Shown here one piece after another: positions 1 through 8,093 of a stretch of DNA of 64,000 nt. Numbering within the stretch: the stretch's first letter is position 1; every line of letters begins with the position of its first letter. The notes below the pieces were generated by a model that was not told where the DNA came from, searched no databases, and saw only the letters and a program-made list of their open reading frames with translations. This DNA comes from Shewanella glacialipiscicola (lineage in GTDB: Bacteria; Pseudomonadota; Gammaproteobacteria; Enterobacterales; Shewanellaceae): NCBI RefSeq assembly GCF_023283485.1, contig NZ_JAKILU010000002.1:1-64000 (forward strand), given 5' to 3'. The translations under genes and the position numbers were made by a program.

Positions 1-2
1 CA

Positions 3-78
3 GGTCGCTTAGCTCAGCTGGGAGAGCACCTCCCTTACAAGGAGGGGGTCACTGGTTCGAGCCCAGTAGCGACCACCA
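3..78 (+). tRNA. tRNA-Val (anticodon TAC), copy 1
   Basis: A complete 76-nt cloverleaf. The acceptor stem GGTCGCT pairs with AGCGACC, the D arm is GCTC/GAGC, the anticodon stem is CCTCC/GGAGG with loop CTTACAA (anticodon TAC), the T loop contains GGTTCGA, and CCA is encoded. It is identical to the two copies that follow. It begins two bases into the window, so the array could continue to the left. Confidence 0.97.
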
Positions 79-108
79 TAATTCTGCAATACACAAGCTT
101 TACCCCCA

Positions 109-184
109 GGTCGCTTAGCTCAGCTGGGAGAGCACCTCCCTTACAAGGAGGGGGTCACTGGTTCGAGCCCAGTAGCGACCACCA
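109..184 (+). tRNA. tRNA-Val (anticodon TAC), copy 2
   Basis: Identical in all 76 positions to copy 1, with encoded CCA. A 30-nt spacer separates it from copy 1, so the three genes are probably one transcript processed by RNase P and 3' nucleases. Confidence 0.97.
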
Positions 185-215
185 TAATTCTGCAATATAC
201 AAGCTTTACCCCCCA

Positions 216-291
216 GGTCGCTTAGCTCAGCTGGGAGAGCACCTCCCTTACAAGGAGGGGGTCACTGGTTCGAGCCCAGTAGCGACCACCA
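216..291 (+). tRNA. tRNA-Val (anticodon TAC), copy 3
   Basis: Third identical 76-nt copy with encoded CCA, 31 nt after copy 2. The sequence after its CCA differs from the spacer that follows copies 1 and 2, so the duplicated unit ends here. I see no strong hairpin terminator directly after it. Confidence 0.97.
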
Positions 292-460
292 TATTTATTC
301 CCTATTAAACTTTACCCATATTCTTATTCAACTATGCTTGTTCTCAATCAGCTAGTGGTCAATTTTACTATTCGGCATTTAATCATCTTCTAAATACCGA
401 GTTCAATCGATACTCAGCCTGACTTCATTTTGCTTTTAGCATTGTTTGGAGATCAATATT

Positions 461-679
461 ATGGCCAGCGTCAGTCAATCAGCTTCTCTTACCAATATTG
501 CCGCTTATTTAAAGCATACCCACGCCTGTGATGAACAAACCGCCCTAAAAGAAGCACAAGAAGTGATGCATAATCTCGTCAACATGCGCCAAAAGGGCTT
601 TATTACTGGCTGGTATTTTGACGAGCAAGGCCATTTAGCACTTTTACCTAGCGATGCCATCCTTAAACGTATCCTTTAA
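461..679 (+). CDS. small conserved-looking hypothetical protein (72 aa)
   Basis: Unrecognised product. I place the start at the ATG at 461 because GGAG at 448-451 lies 9 nt upstream. An upstream TTG at 446 would add five residues but has no ribosome site. The protein is soluble, with no signal peptide or membrane segment. It is rich in Ala, His and Gln, its central part is probably helical (KEAQEVMHNLVNMRQKG), and it ends in a short hydrophobic tail. It stands alone between the tRNA array and the dct region. The ribosome site and natural composition argue that it is a real gene, but no function can be assigned. Confidence 0.6.
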   Translation: MASVSQSASLTNIAAYLKHTHACDEQTALKEAQEVMHNLVNMRQKGFITGWYFDEQGHLALLPSDAILKRIL

Positions 680-1161
680 GTGACATGTCTTATAGCAATC
701 ACATTAAATATCTAATCAGTTCAGAGCCTCACAGGTATTTCAATCCGAGGCGCATTGACGTAGAAATGGTTATTCCCTTTTAAGTCAATGCAGCACGGGA
801 GTGAGATGCCTGTGTGGCTCCCGAAGGGTGGCTGATGTTAACTGCATGGCGAAGCACTTTATACTGCGTTTAATGCTTTCGACAGAGCACCACTATCCTT
901 TCAAGCCTTCGCCTTGTCTAAAGCGCGTTGAACTCACGCTAAATGAACAGATATTTAATACGATTGATATAACCGCTGAGTTAACGATAGTCACGATTAG
1001 CTTACCCATTGTCAGCAGTATTATTTCCTTACCTTACAGTCACAACTCCCAGCCTCAGCCCGCGCTTAAGTATGATTTAGCAGCATATTTTGATCTATAA
1101 ATAACAAACTTTGCTTAATTAGTCGCCACTTTAAAGCGCTATAGAGTAATGACAAACATTT
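680..1161. other. intergenic stretch without recognisable genes
   Basis: About 480 bases between the 72-aa gene and the dct control region. One open frame runs from a GTG at 801 to 1100, but its product resembles nothing I know. I see no tRNA, repeat or convincing terminator here. Confidence 0.5.
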
Positions 1162-1187
1162 CATTTGGGTGGTAATCCACCCAAATG
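1162..1187. promoter_or_regulatory. perfect 11-bp inverted repeat upstream of dctP (candidate DctD enhancer site)
   Basis: CATTTGGGTGG at 1162-1172 is mirrored by CCACCCAAATG at 1177-1187 around TAAT. Its centre lies about 142 bp before the transcription start implied by the sigma-54 promoter at 1290-1306, a normal distance for a sigma-54 activator. Binding by DctD is inferred. As RNA it would also form a hairpin, but no T-run follows. Confidence 0.5.
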
Positions 1188-1196
1188 CATTAACAT

Positions 1197-1212
1197 TGTG
1201 AGCGAGATCTCA
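1197..1212. promoter_or_regulatory. CRP-like site upstream of dctP
   Basis: TGTGA-GCGAGA-TCTCA matches the CRP consensus TGTGA-N6-TCACA with one mismatch. It is centred roughly 112 bp before the predicted dctP start site. Control by CRP would fit use of C4-dicarboxylates but is inferred. Confidence 0.4.
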
Positions 1213-1268
1213 CCCACCAAACTAAATGTGTGACGCGCATCAAATCAACTACACTTTTGCAACCAAAC

Positions 1269-1290
1269 ACTTACAGTTTTTAGTGTAAGT
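1269..1290. promoter_or_regulatory. inverted repeat abutting the dctP sigma-54 promoter
   Basis: ACTTACA at 1269-1275 and TGTAAGT at 1284-1290 form a 7-bp dyad with an 8-bp spacer, ending at the -24 element. This position suits a repressor or a second low-affinity regulator site better than a distant enhancer. Confidence 0.35.
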
Positions 1291-1306
1291 TGGCGTAGTA
1301 TTTGCC
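1290..1306 (+). promoter_or_regulatory. sigma-54 (RpoN) promoter of dctPQM
   Basis: TTGGCG at 1290-1295 and TTGCC at 1302-1306 give the -24 GG (1292-1293) and the -12 GC (1304-1305) at the invariant 12-nt distance. The predicted start is near 1317, about 100 nt before dctP. The downstream presence of the sigma-54 activator DctD supports the call. Confidence 0.75.
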
Positions 1307-1414
1307 TTTAGTAAGACAGACCTCAGGGAAATCAAGGCTGTATTCCTACTCAAACTTGGTAACAAACCAACCAAGACTGAGGACCAATCCTAACAATAGA
1401 AAAAGGAACTCAAG

Positions 1415-2434
1415 ATGACATTGAATCAACACACTGAATTTACCCGTCCACTTAAAACCCTCGTTAAAATGCTCGCCGTTGCTTCGGTATTCGCCACCAG
1501 TTTTAACGTGTTTGCCGCACCGGTTGAAATTAAGTTTTCGCATGTTGTTGCAGAAAATACCCCTAAAGGCCAAATGGCACTTAAATTTAAAGAACTCGTG
1601 GAACAACGTTTACCAGGTGAGTACACAGTCAATGTATTCCCTAACTCGCAGTTATTTGGCGATAACAATGAGTTAGCAGCATTACTGTTAAATGACGTGC
1701 AATTTGTCGCGCCTTCACTGTCTAAGTTCGAACGTTATACTAAACGTTTACAAGTATTTGACTTACCATTTCTATTCAATGACATGGATGCGGTTAATCG
1801 CTTTCAACAAGGTGAAGCGGGTCAAACACTTCTAAACTCCATGACACGCAAAGGTATCGTGGGATTAGGTTATTTACACAATGGTATGAAACAATTCTCT
1901 GCCAACACGCCACTTAAAAATCCTTCTGATGCGAAAGGCTTAAAGTTTCGCGTAATGGCATCGGATGTTCTGGCTGCTCAGTTTGCGGCTATCGACGCCA
2001 TTCCGGTAAAAAAGCCCTTCTCTGAAGTATTTACCCTGTTGCAAACCCGCGCTATCGATGGTCAAGAAAACACTTGGTCAAATACTTATTCACAAAAATT
2101 CTATGAAGTACAAAGCCAAATTACTGAAAGTAATCACGGCGTGCTCGATTATATGGTCGTGACCTCTGATACTTTCTGGAAAGGTTTACCTGCTGATAAA
2201 CGTAAGATCATCAAAGAAGCCTTAGATGAATCTATCGCACTAGGTAACAAGATTGCCGGAGAAAAAGATGATCAAGATAAGCAGTTAATTCTTGATTCTA
2301 AACGTTCACAATTAGTGACGCTATCTCAAGCTGATCGCCAAAAGTGGATTGATGTCATGAAGCCAGTTTGGACTAAGTTTGAAGACGAAATCGGTAAAGA
2401 TGTGATTGAGGCTGCTGTAGCTGCAAATAAATAA
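1415..2434 (+). CDS. dctP: TRAP transporter C4-dicarboxylate-binding periplasmic protein DctP
   Basis: Solute-binding subunit of a tripartite ATP-independent periplasmic transporter. It captures C4-dicarboxylates such as succinate, fumarate or malate in the periplasm and hands them to DctQM. The 339-aa protein has a signal peptide with hydrophobic stretch MLAVASVFATSFNVFA and likely cleavage near residue 35. The family segment KGLKFRVMASDVLAAQF contains the Arg that usually binds the substrate carboxylate, and a second family block GQENTWSNTYSQKFYE follows. AGGAA precedes the ATG by a normal distance. It is the first gene of dctPQM. A hairpin after its stop could keep its level above that of the membrane subunits. 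The exact substrate is inferred from the family and the linked DctBD. Confidence 0.93.
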   Translation: MTLNQHTEFTRPLKTLVKMLAVASVFATSFNVFAAPVEIKFSHVVAENTPKGQMALKFKELVEQRLPGEYTVNVFPNSQLFGDNNELAALLLNDVQFVAPSLSKFERYTKRLQVFDLPFLFNDMDAVNRFQQGEAGQTLLNSMTRKGIVGLGYLHNGMKQFSANTPLKNPSDAKGLKFRVMASDVLAAQFAAIDAIPVKKPFSEVFTLLQTRAIDGQENTWSNTYSQKFYEVQSQITESNHGVLDYMVVTSDTFWKGLPADKRKIIKEALDESIALGNKIAGEKDDQDKQLILDSKRSQLVTLSQADRQKWIDVMKPVWTKFEDEIGKDVIEAAVAANK

Positions 2435-2444
2435 TAATAAAAAT

Positions 2445-2474
2445 GCCGCTTAAGTTCATTTGAGTTTAAGCGGC
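2445..2474 (+). terminator. dctP-dctQ intercistronic stem-loop (attenuator or 3' stabiliser)
   Basis: GCCGCTTAA at 2445-2453 pairs with TTAAGCGGC at 2466-2474 around a 12-nt loop. The hairpin sits between the dctP stop and the dctQ ribosome site and is followed only by a weak TATTTC. Such structures often let more binding protein than permease be made. Confidence 0.55.
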
Positions 2475-2492
2475 TATTTCAGTGAGGGAGTT

Positions 2493-3149
2493 ATGACTGT
2501 GATATCACGAATATTTGGTTATTTTGAAGAAGGTGTGCTGAATCTACTGATCACCTTGATGACATTGTTAGTATTTTCGGAAGTAGTCGCACGATTTTTC
2601 TTCAATACGGGTTTTCTGTGGATCCAAGAACTCACGTTAACCCTTTGCGGTTGGTTTGTGCTGTTTGGTATGTCCTATGGCGTAAAAGTCGGCGCGCACA
2701 TTGGGGTGGACGCCTTTGTTAAAAACTTAGCACCTCGCGCCAAAAAGATAACCGCTTTAATTACCGCCTCTGTCTGTATCATTTATTGCGGACTGTTTTT
2801 AAAAGGTAGTTGGGATTATTTAAGCCAGATGTACCAAATTGGTGTGCCGATGGAAGATATTAATCTCCCTCAGTTTTTCTTAAAAAATATCGACCCTGAA
2901 TTTGCTTGGGATGTATTAAAAATTGATGTAGAAGATGGTGCGGTTCCCATTTGGTTATCTCAAAGCATCTTGATTATCGGATTCTTAATGTTGACGTGGC
3001 GTTTCGTCGAACTTTTTATAGGTATTTTACGCAACCAAATATCAGGCCTCCAATTTGCAGATGAAGCGAAAGAAAGTATGCATTTAATTGATGAAAGCGT
3101 GAAACAAACCAATACCACTATTATCTCTGGCGAAAAGGAGATTAAATAA
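2493..3149 (+). CDS. dctQ: TRAP transporter small permease DctQ
   Basis: Small membrane subunit of the TRAP dicarboxylate transporter, bridging the binding protein and DctM in the inner membrane. The 218-aa product has four hydrophobic segments, roughly residues 17-37, 50-70, 88-110 and 155-175. The signature LWIQELTLTLCGWFVLFG is in the second, and a hydrophilic tail ends the protein. I chose the ATG at 2493 because GAGGGAG at 2484-2490 precedes it. A longer frame begins at 2460 but would overlap the dctP-dctQ hairpin. The stop overlaps the dctM start by one base, so the two are probably translationally coupled. Confidence 0.9.
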   Translation: MTVISRIFGYFEEGVLNLLITLMTLLVFSEVVARFFFNTGFLWIQELTLTLCGWFVLFGMSYGVKVGAHIGVDAFVKNLAPRAKKITALITASVCIIYCGLFLKGSWDYLSQMYQIGVPMEDINLPQFFLKNIDPEFAWDVLKIDVEDGAVPIWLSQSILIIGFLMLTWRFVELFIGILRNQISGLQFADEAKESMHLIDESVKQTNTTIISGEKEIK

Positions 3150-4546
3150 TGGCTATTGCGACCCTATTCACCGCCCTATTCGTGTGTATGTTTCTCGGGA
3201 TGCCCATCGCTATAGCGTTAGGTTTTTCCAGCATGCTCACCATATTATTTTTTTCTAATGACTCTTTAGCCTCTGTTGCGCTGAAATTGTATGAGTCTTC
3301 ATCAGAGCATTACACTTTACTCGCTATCCCCTTTTTCATTTTATCATCGGCCTTTTTATCAACCGGTGGCGTCGCGCGGCGGATTATTGATTTTGCGATG
3401 GACAGTATCGGACATGTCCGCGGTGGCTTAGCTATGGCCTCTGTCATGGCATGTATGCTGTTTGCTGCGGTTTCTGGCTCATCACCTGCTACTGTTGCGG
3501 CTATCGGTTCTATCGTGATTGTGGGCATGGTTAAAGCGGGGTACCCAGAGAAGTTTGCCGCAGGGGTTATCACCACCTCGGGCACACTCGGTATCTTAAT
3601 CCCGCCGTCAATTGTTATGTTGGTATATGCGGCGGCGACAGAAGTATCGGCGGCGAGAATGTTTATGGCAGGTTTAATCCCAGGCTTAATGATGGGATTG
3701 ATACTGATGATTGTTATCTACATCGTTGCACGTTTCAAAAACTTACCTTCACGCCCTTTTCCGGGCTTTAAAAAACTGGGGATTTCAAGTATCAAAGCTT
3801 TGGGTGGATTAGCACTCATCCTTATTGTATTAGGCTCTATCTATGGCGGCGTTGCTAGCCCAACCGAGGCATCGGCCGTAGCCTGTGTGTATGCTTACTT
3901 TATTGCGGTATTTGGTTATCGTGATATCGGCCCCTTAAAAGATGTAGCTTGGCGTAATGAAGGTGAAAATATCGCCAAAGCGACTGCGCGCAATTTAGGT
4001 TATATGGTATTAGGGTTAATAAAAACCCCCGTTAACAAAGACATCCGCAACGTTGTACGTGATGGTGCCAAGGTTAGTATCATGCTGTTGTTTATCATCG
4101 CTAACGCGATGTTGTTCGCACATGTACTCACAACGGAACGTATCCCACATATCATTGCTGAGTATATTGTTAGCATGGGTTTACCCGCTTGGGGATTCCT
4201 GATCATCGTTAACTTACTGCTGCTTGCTGCCGGCAACTTTATGGAACCCTCGGCGATTGTGCTTATTATGGCGCCGATCCTCTTCCCTATCGCAACTCAA
4301 TTAGGCATAGATCCTATTCACTTAGGTATTATCATGGTGGTTAACATGGAGATAGGTATGCTCACGCCGCCGGTGGGGCTTAACCTCTTTGTGACTGCGG
4401 GTATCACCGGGCATAGTATTGGCTGGGTGATTAAGTCAGTACTGCCGTGGTTAGTGGTGATGTTGGCTTTCTTAATCCTTATCACTTACGTGCCACAAAT
4501 TTCACTTTTCTTACCTGAATGGTTAGATTCAATGCGTGGTTATTAG
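3149..4546 (+). CDS. dctM: TRAP transporter large permease DctM
   Basis: Large permease subunit that moves the dicarboxylate with sodium ions across the inner membrane. The 465-aa protein is strongly hydrophobic with about 12 membrane helices. Family blocks seen include GMPIAIALGFSS, FFILSSAFLSTGGVARR, AAVSGSSPATVAAIGSI, GILIPPSIVMLVY and EIGMLTPPVGLNLFV. AAGGAG lies inside the end of dctQ. The protein is about 40 residues longer than many DctM proteins because of an extra hydrophilic segment near residues 260-300. A clear terminator follows, which closes the dctPQM unit. Confidence 0.94.
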   Translation: MAIATLFTALFVCMFLGMPIAIALGFSSMLTILFFSNDSLASVALKLYESSSEHYTLLAIPFFILSSAFLSTGGVARRIIDFAMDSIGHVRGGLAMASVMACMLFAAVSGSSPATVAAIGSIVIVGMVKAGYPEKFAAGVITTSGTLGILIPPSIVMLVYAAATEVSAARMFMAGLIPGLMMGLILMIVIYIVARFKNLPSRPFPGFKKLGISSIKALGGLALILIVLGSIYGGVASPTEASAVACVYAYFIAVFGYRDIGPLKDVAWRNEGENIAKATARNLGYMVLGLIKTPVNKDIRNVVRDGAKVSIMLLFIIANAMLFAHVLTTERIPHIIAEYIVSMGLPAWGFLIIVNLLLLAAGNFMEPSAIVLIMAPILFPIATQLGIDPIHLGIIMVVNMEIGMLTPPVGLNLFVTAGITGHSIGWVIKSVLPWLVVMLAFLILITYVPQISLFLPEWLDSMRGY

Positions 4547-4594
4547 CCTACCGTTCAAGGTTATGACATTAGCCCTTGATTACCGCTAATTTTT

Positions 4595-4625
4595 AAGCGA
4601 GCCTAACCAGGCTCGCTTTCTTTTT
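4595..4625 (+). terminator. rho-independent terminator after dctM
   Basis: AAGCGAGCCT at 4595-4604 pairs perfectly with AGGCTCGCTT at 4609-4618 around AACC, followed by a T-rich run at 4619-4626. It separates dctPQM from dctBD. Confidence 0.85.
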
Positions 4626-4676
4626 ATAGCAAACCGTATCCGATATTAATGCCCGTGTTTTACCAGGATAGACACC

Positions 4677-6473
4677 ATGTTACCCATGACCCCTAAGGCC
4701 AAAAAACGCCTATTTTTGACTATAGTCCTGCTGGTAGGCTTATTTTTAACGCTAAAACTGACCTATTGGGTACATTTACATCAGGGTAAAATTGATATTC
4801 AAGCTCAATCAGAAAAACAACTGAAGGAGTTAGTCAGTTTTCTTGATGGCTCATTATCGCGCTACGAAAGCATTCCCCACGTGTTATCTACCAATCCTAT
4901 GCTAGCCAATGTACTGAACGATCCACAGAACTCTAATAAGGTCCAAGAACTCAATTTATATCTGGAAGAAATTCAACATGTCACTGAAGCATCGGATATT
5001 TATCTTATCGATGAGCGAGGGGTCGCGATTGCCGCCAGTAACTGGCAACAGAGTTTCTCCTTTATCGGTAAAAACTATTCCTTTAGACCCTATTACAGCG
5101 ATGCAATTTCAGGCAATTTAGGCCGTTATTATGCCGTGGGTACCAGCTCTGATAAGCGCGGATTTTACTTTTCTTATCCAATTTATCAGCAAGGTGGTAA
5201 AGAGATACTCGGCGCGATAATCGTTAAAGTGGATATAAGTGGTATCGAGCAGCAAAGCACGAGTATTGCTATCGCAGGCCAATATCAATTCCTTATCAGC
5301 GATCCCGAAGATATTGTGTTTATCTCTAGCGTCGATGAATGGCGTTTAAAATCTCTGACGCCATTGACCGAAATAAAACAGCGCACTCTGGATACATCCA
5401 AGCGTTACGCTGCGCGCCCGATTGGCGAGCTATTAATGAAACCACCCTATGAGAGTGGTCGTCAGGCGATGATTTACCAACTGCAAACGGGTAAAGAGCA
5501 TGAACAATATATGGATAATCACCAAAAAATGTCTAAAGCCGGTTGGCAAGTGCATATATTCGCGCCGATTAATCCGCTGATGACCTCTCTACCTGCACTT
5601 ATGCTACTCAGTGCCAGTATTTACCTGTTACTGGCACTGAGTATCTTATTTAGCGCCGAACGCCGCCGTAACTTACACCGAATGCAATTGGCGCAGAGCC
5701 TATTAGAGCAAAGAGTTGAAGAACGCACTCAAGACCTGCAGCAAGCCAACCATCAACTCAAAGACACTCAAGACGAACTGATCCAAGCGGCAAAACTCAC
5801 TGTAATAGGCAGTTTAGCCGCCAGCATTAACCATGAACTAAACCAACCTCTCGCTGCTATTCGCAGTTATGCCCAGAATACTCAAACTTTCCTAGCCCGT
5901 AATATGCAAGATAAAGCCCTCGATAATATCAAGATAATTATTGAGCTGACCGATAGACTGGCCGATATTGTGGGACAATTTAAAAGCTTTACTCGCAAAA
6001 GCCAAGGTACAGATAGCGCCACCGATATTGGCCGTTGCCTTAAACAAGCACTGACCATAGTTCAGCCAGCCATAGACAAGCAAGGCGTTGAATTAGACGT
6101 GCAGTTACCCAGCGGTAATGATCAAGTGTGGGGCGATAAAGTCAGACTACAACAAGTATTTGTCAACATTATGAGTAACGCGGTTGTCGCGATGCAACAA
6201 TCGGTAAAACGCCAATTAATCATTCGTGTAACTGGCAAAGATAAATTCTGCATCAGCATTCAAGACACTGGTCCTGGCGTGCGTGAAAGCCAAATCGAAA
6301 AAATATTTGAGCCCTATTTTACCACCAGTGAACGTCACGGCCTTGGCTTGGGTTTATCGATTTCACAACGTATTATCGAATCAATGCAAGGCCAGATTAA
6401 CGTAGCTAATGCCGAAGATGGCGGCGCCATTTTCCAGATCATTTTACCTATTTATTTGCTCGAGGAACGTTAG
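4677..6473 (+). CDS. dctB: C4-dicarboxylate sensor histidine kinase DctB
   Basis: Membrane sensor kinase that detects C4-dicarboxylates in the periplasm and phosphorylates DctD. The 598-aa protein has a membrane helix at about residues 10-30, a large periplasmic double-PAS-like sensor to about 305, and a second helix near 308-328. A coiled linker (LLEQRVEERTQDLQQAN) leads to the kinase core. The phosphorylated His is H386 in NHELNQPLAAIRSY. ATP-binding boxes follow: NIMSNAVVAM (N box), DTGPGV (G1) and GLGLGLSIS (G2). AGGATAG precedes the ATG at 4677. The dctD start lies 5 nt after its stop, so the two are one operon. Confidence 0.93.
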   Translation: MLPMTPKAKKRLFLTIVLLVGLFLTLKLTYWVHLHQGKIDIQAQSEKQLKELVSFLDGSLSRYESIPHVLSTNPMLANVLNDPQNSNKVQELNLYLEEIQHVTEASDIYLIDERGVAIAASNWQQSFSFIGKNYSFRPYYSDAISGNLGRYYAVGTSSDKRGFYFSYPIYQQGGKEILGAIIVKVDISGIEQQSTSIAIAGQYQFLISDPEDIVFISSVDEWRLKSLTPLTEIKQRTLDTSKRYAARPIGELLMKPPYESGRQAMIYQLQTGKEHEQYMDNHQKMSKAGWQVHIFAPINPLMTSLPALMLLSASIYLLLALSILFSAERRRNLHRMQLAQSLLEQRVEERTQDLQQANHQLKDTQDELIQAAKLTVIGSLAASINHELNQPLAAIRSYAQNTQTFLARNMQDKALDNIKIIIELTDRLADIVGQFKSFTRKSQGTDSATDIGRCLKQALTIVQPAIDKQGVELDVQLPSGNDQVWGDKVRLQQVFVNIMSNAVVAMQQSVKRQLIIRVTGKDKFCISIQDTGPGVRESQIEKIFEPYFTTSERHGLGLGLSISQRIIESMQGQINVANAEDGGAIFQIILPIYLLEER

Positions 6474-6477
6474 TCTC

Positions 6478-7857
6478 ATGAGTGTGCTCAATTCAATCCA
6501 AGATTATTCTGTTCTCATCGTTGACGATGAGCCGCACATAGGCACAGTTCTAGTTCAACTGTTTGAACTAGAAGGCATTAAAGCGATTGCGACTACAGAG
6601 CCTAAAGGTATCGCTAAGCTTTTGCATAAAGATTGGGCCGGCATGGTGATATCAGATGTCAACATGCCGCACTTAGACGGCATCAATTTAATGCAGCAAA
6701 TCCGTCTACAAGACCCTGATCTACCCGTAGTACTACTGACTGGCTTTGGCGATATCGCCATGGCGGTCAATGCGTTAAAGCAAGGCGCCTACGACTTTCT
6801 TGAAAAACCCTTTAATAATGAACATATTCTCGACGTAGTCAAACGCGCCCTAGATAAACGTAGCTTAACCTTAGAAAACCGTAAGCTCAAAAAGGATCTC
6901 GAGAGCCAGAGCGTGCCGGGGCCACGGATTTTAGGCAACAGTGTCGGCATTAACCGCATGCGTCATATTATTACTCAAGTGATAGACACCCCAGCCGACG
7001 TGTTAATTGAAGGCGAAACGGGCACAGGTAAAGAGCTCGTCGCCCGCTATTTACACGACCACAGCAGCCGTAACCAAGCTAACTTTGTTGCTATCAACTG
7101 TGGGGCTATTCCCGAAAACCTGATTGAAAGTGAACTTTTTGGCGCTGAAGCCGGCGCCTTTACCGGCGTAGACAAGATGCGCATTGGTAAGTTTGAATAT
7201 GCCAATGGCGGCACGTTATTTTTAGATGAGATTGAAAGTACGCCACTGTCGTTGCAAATAAAACTACTACGAGTGCTTGAGGATCGTAAAGTTGAACGCT
7301 TAGGTTCAAATAAAAGCATCAGCCTCGACATACGCGTGATAGCAGCCACAAAAGTAGATTTAAAAAGCCTGTGTGATACGGGTGAATTTCGTCAGGATTT
7401 ATTGTATCGCTTAAATCTAGTGACTGTGCCTATTCCACCATTAAGAGATCGCCGTGAAGACATTCCTTTGTTATTCCTGCATTTTGCCCGTGTTGCGTCA
7501 GCGCGCTATCACAAAGCGCTCATCGCCTTAAATGCCGAACAAAATGCCATACTCACCTCCCACGATTGGCCGGGAAATGTACGTGAGTTACGTAACCTAG
7601 CAGAACGCTTTGTGCTATTAGGCGGAGAAGCGGCCTTTGCCGGTACGTTGGGCAATACGCCCAGTTTGCACTCCAGCATGTCCTTACTTCAAAGAGTCGA
7701 GTTTTTTGAGCGCGTATTAATTGAAGAAGCGCTCAGTCATAACAAGGGCAGTATTAAGCTGACGATGGAACAACTTGAACTACCGCGTAAAACCCTCTAC
7801 GACAAAATGCGAAAATACGATTTAGACCGCAAGCAATACATTAATTCAGATGATTAA
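6478..7857 (+). CDS. dctD: sigma-54-dependent response regulator DctD
   Basis: Cytoplasmic activator that, when phosphorylated by DctB, remodels sigma-54 RNA polymerase at dctP. I start it at the ATG at 6478 (MSVLNSIQ), directly after dctB, rather than at an upstream frame inside dctB. It has 459 residues. Domains are a receiver at 12-130 with phospho-acceptor D60 (ISDVNMP), an AAA+ domain with Walker A GETGTGKE and sigma-54 loop GAFTGV at 226-231, and a Fis-type helix-turn-helix at the C-terminus (LPRKTLYDKMRKY). The loop ends in Val where most family members have Ala. The matching sigma-54 promoter lies before dctP. Confidence 0.93.
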   Translation: MSVLNSIQDYSVLIVDDEPHIGTVLVQLFELEGIKAIATTEPKGIAKLLHKDWAGMVISDVNMPHLDGINLMQQIRLQDPDLPVVLLTGFGDIAMAVNALKQGAYDFLEKPFNNEHILDVVKRALDKRSLTLENRKLKKDLESQSVPGPRILGNSVGINRMRHIITQVIDTPADVLIEGETGTGKELVARYLHDHSSRNQANFVAINCGAIPENLIESELFGAEAGAFTGVDKMRIGKFEYANGGTLFLDEIESTPLSLQIKLLRVLEDRKVERLGSNKSISLDIRVIAATKVDLKSLCDTGEFRQDLLYRLNLVTVPIPPLRDRREDIPLLFLHFARVASARYHKALIALNAEQNAILTSHDWPGNVRELRNLAERFVLLGGEAAFAGTLGNTPSLHSSMSLLQRVEFFERVLIEEALSHNKGSIKLTMEQLELPRKTLYDKMRKYDLDRKQYINSDD

Positions 7858-8093
7858 GCTGAGCCGTATTTATAGTGTTATGTGTAATCTCCATAATAAC
7901 GTTACAGTACAGGGGGATTAATCAGTTATTCACTGATTCTGATTGAAGAGTTAACAGATAGTATGACAATCAATGCTTTTTACGTGTAAAGGTAGGTTTT
8001 AAAAACGCGTATCAACTCGGCTCTGCGATGGCTAAATACACCATCGGAATGAGCCATAAATCTACAATGAACACTTTGTATTCGGAGGCAAAA

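Larger units (their letters stand above)
3..291 (+). repeat. tandem array of tRNA gene plus spacer units
   Basis: The unit is a 76-nt tRNA plus a 30-31-nt spacer. Spacers 79-108 and 185-215 differ by one substitution (ACACAAGC against ATACAAGC) and one extra C in a C run. Near-identical spacers point to duplication by unequal recombination or to gene conversion. Confidence 0.9.

Noticed and set aside
1..291. Integrated element at the tRNA-Val array
   Set aside because: No integrase gene and no repeated tRNA 3' end beyond the array are visible to the right. The left side is outside the window.
801..1100. Open frame of 99 codons starting with GTG after the small 72-aa gene
   Set aside because: The protein resembles nothing known, its composition is unlike the neighbours, and it lies in a gap where promoter sequences are expected. 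A GGGA precedes the GTG, so it cannot be fully excluded.
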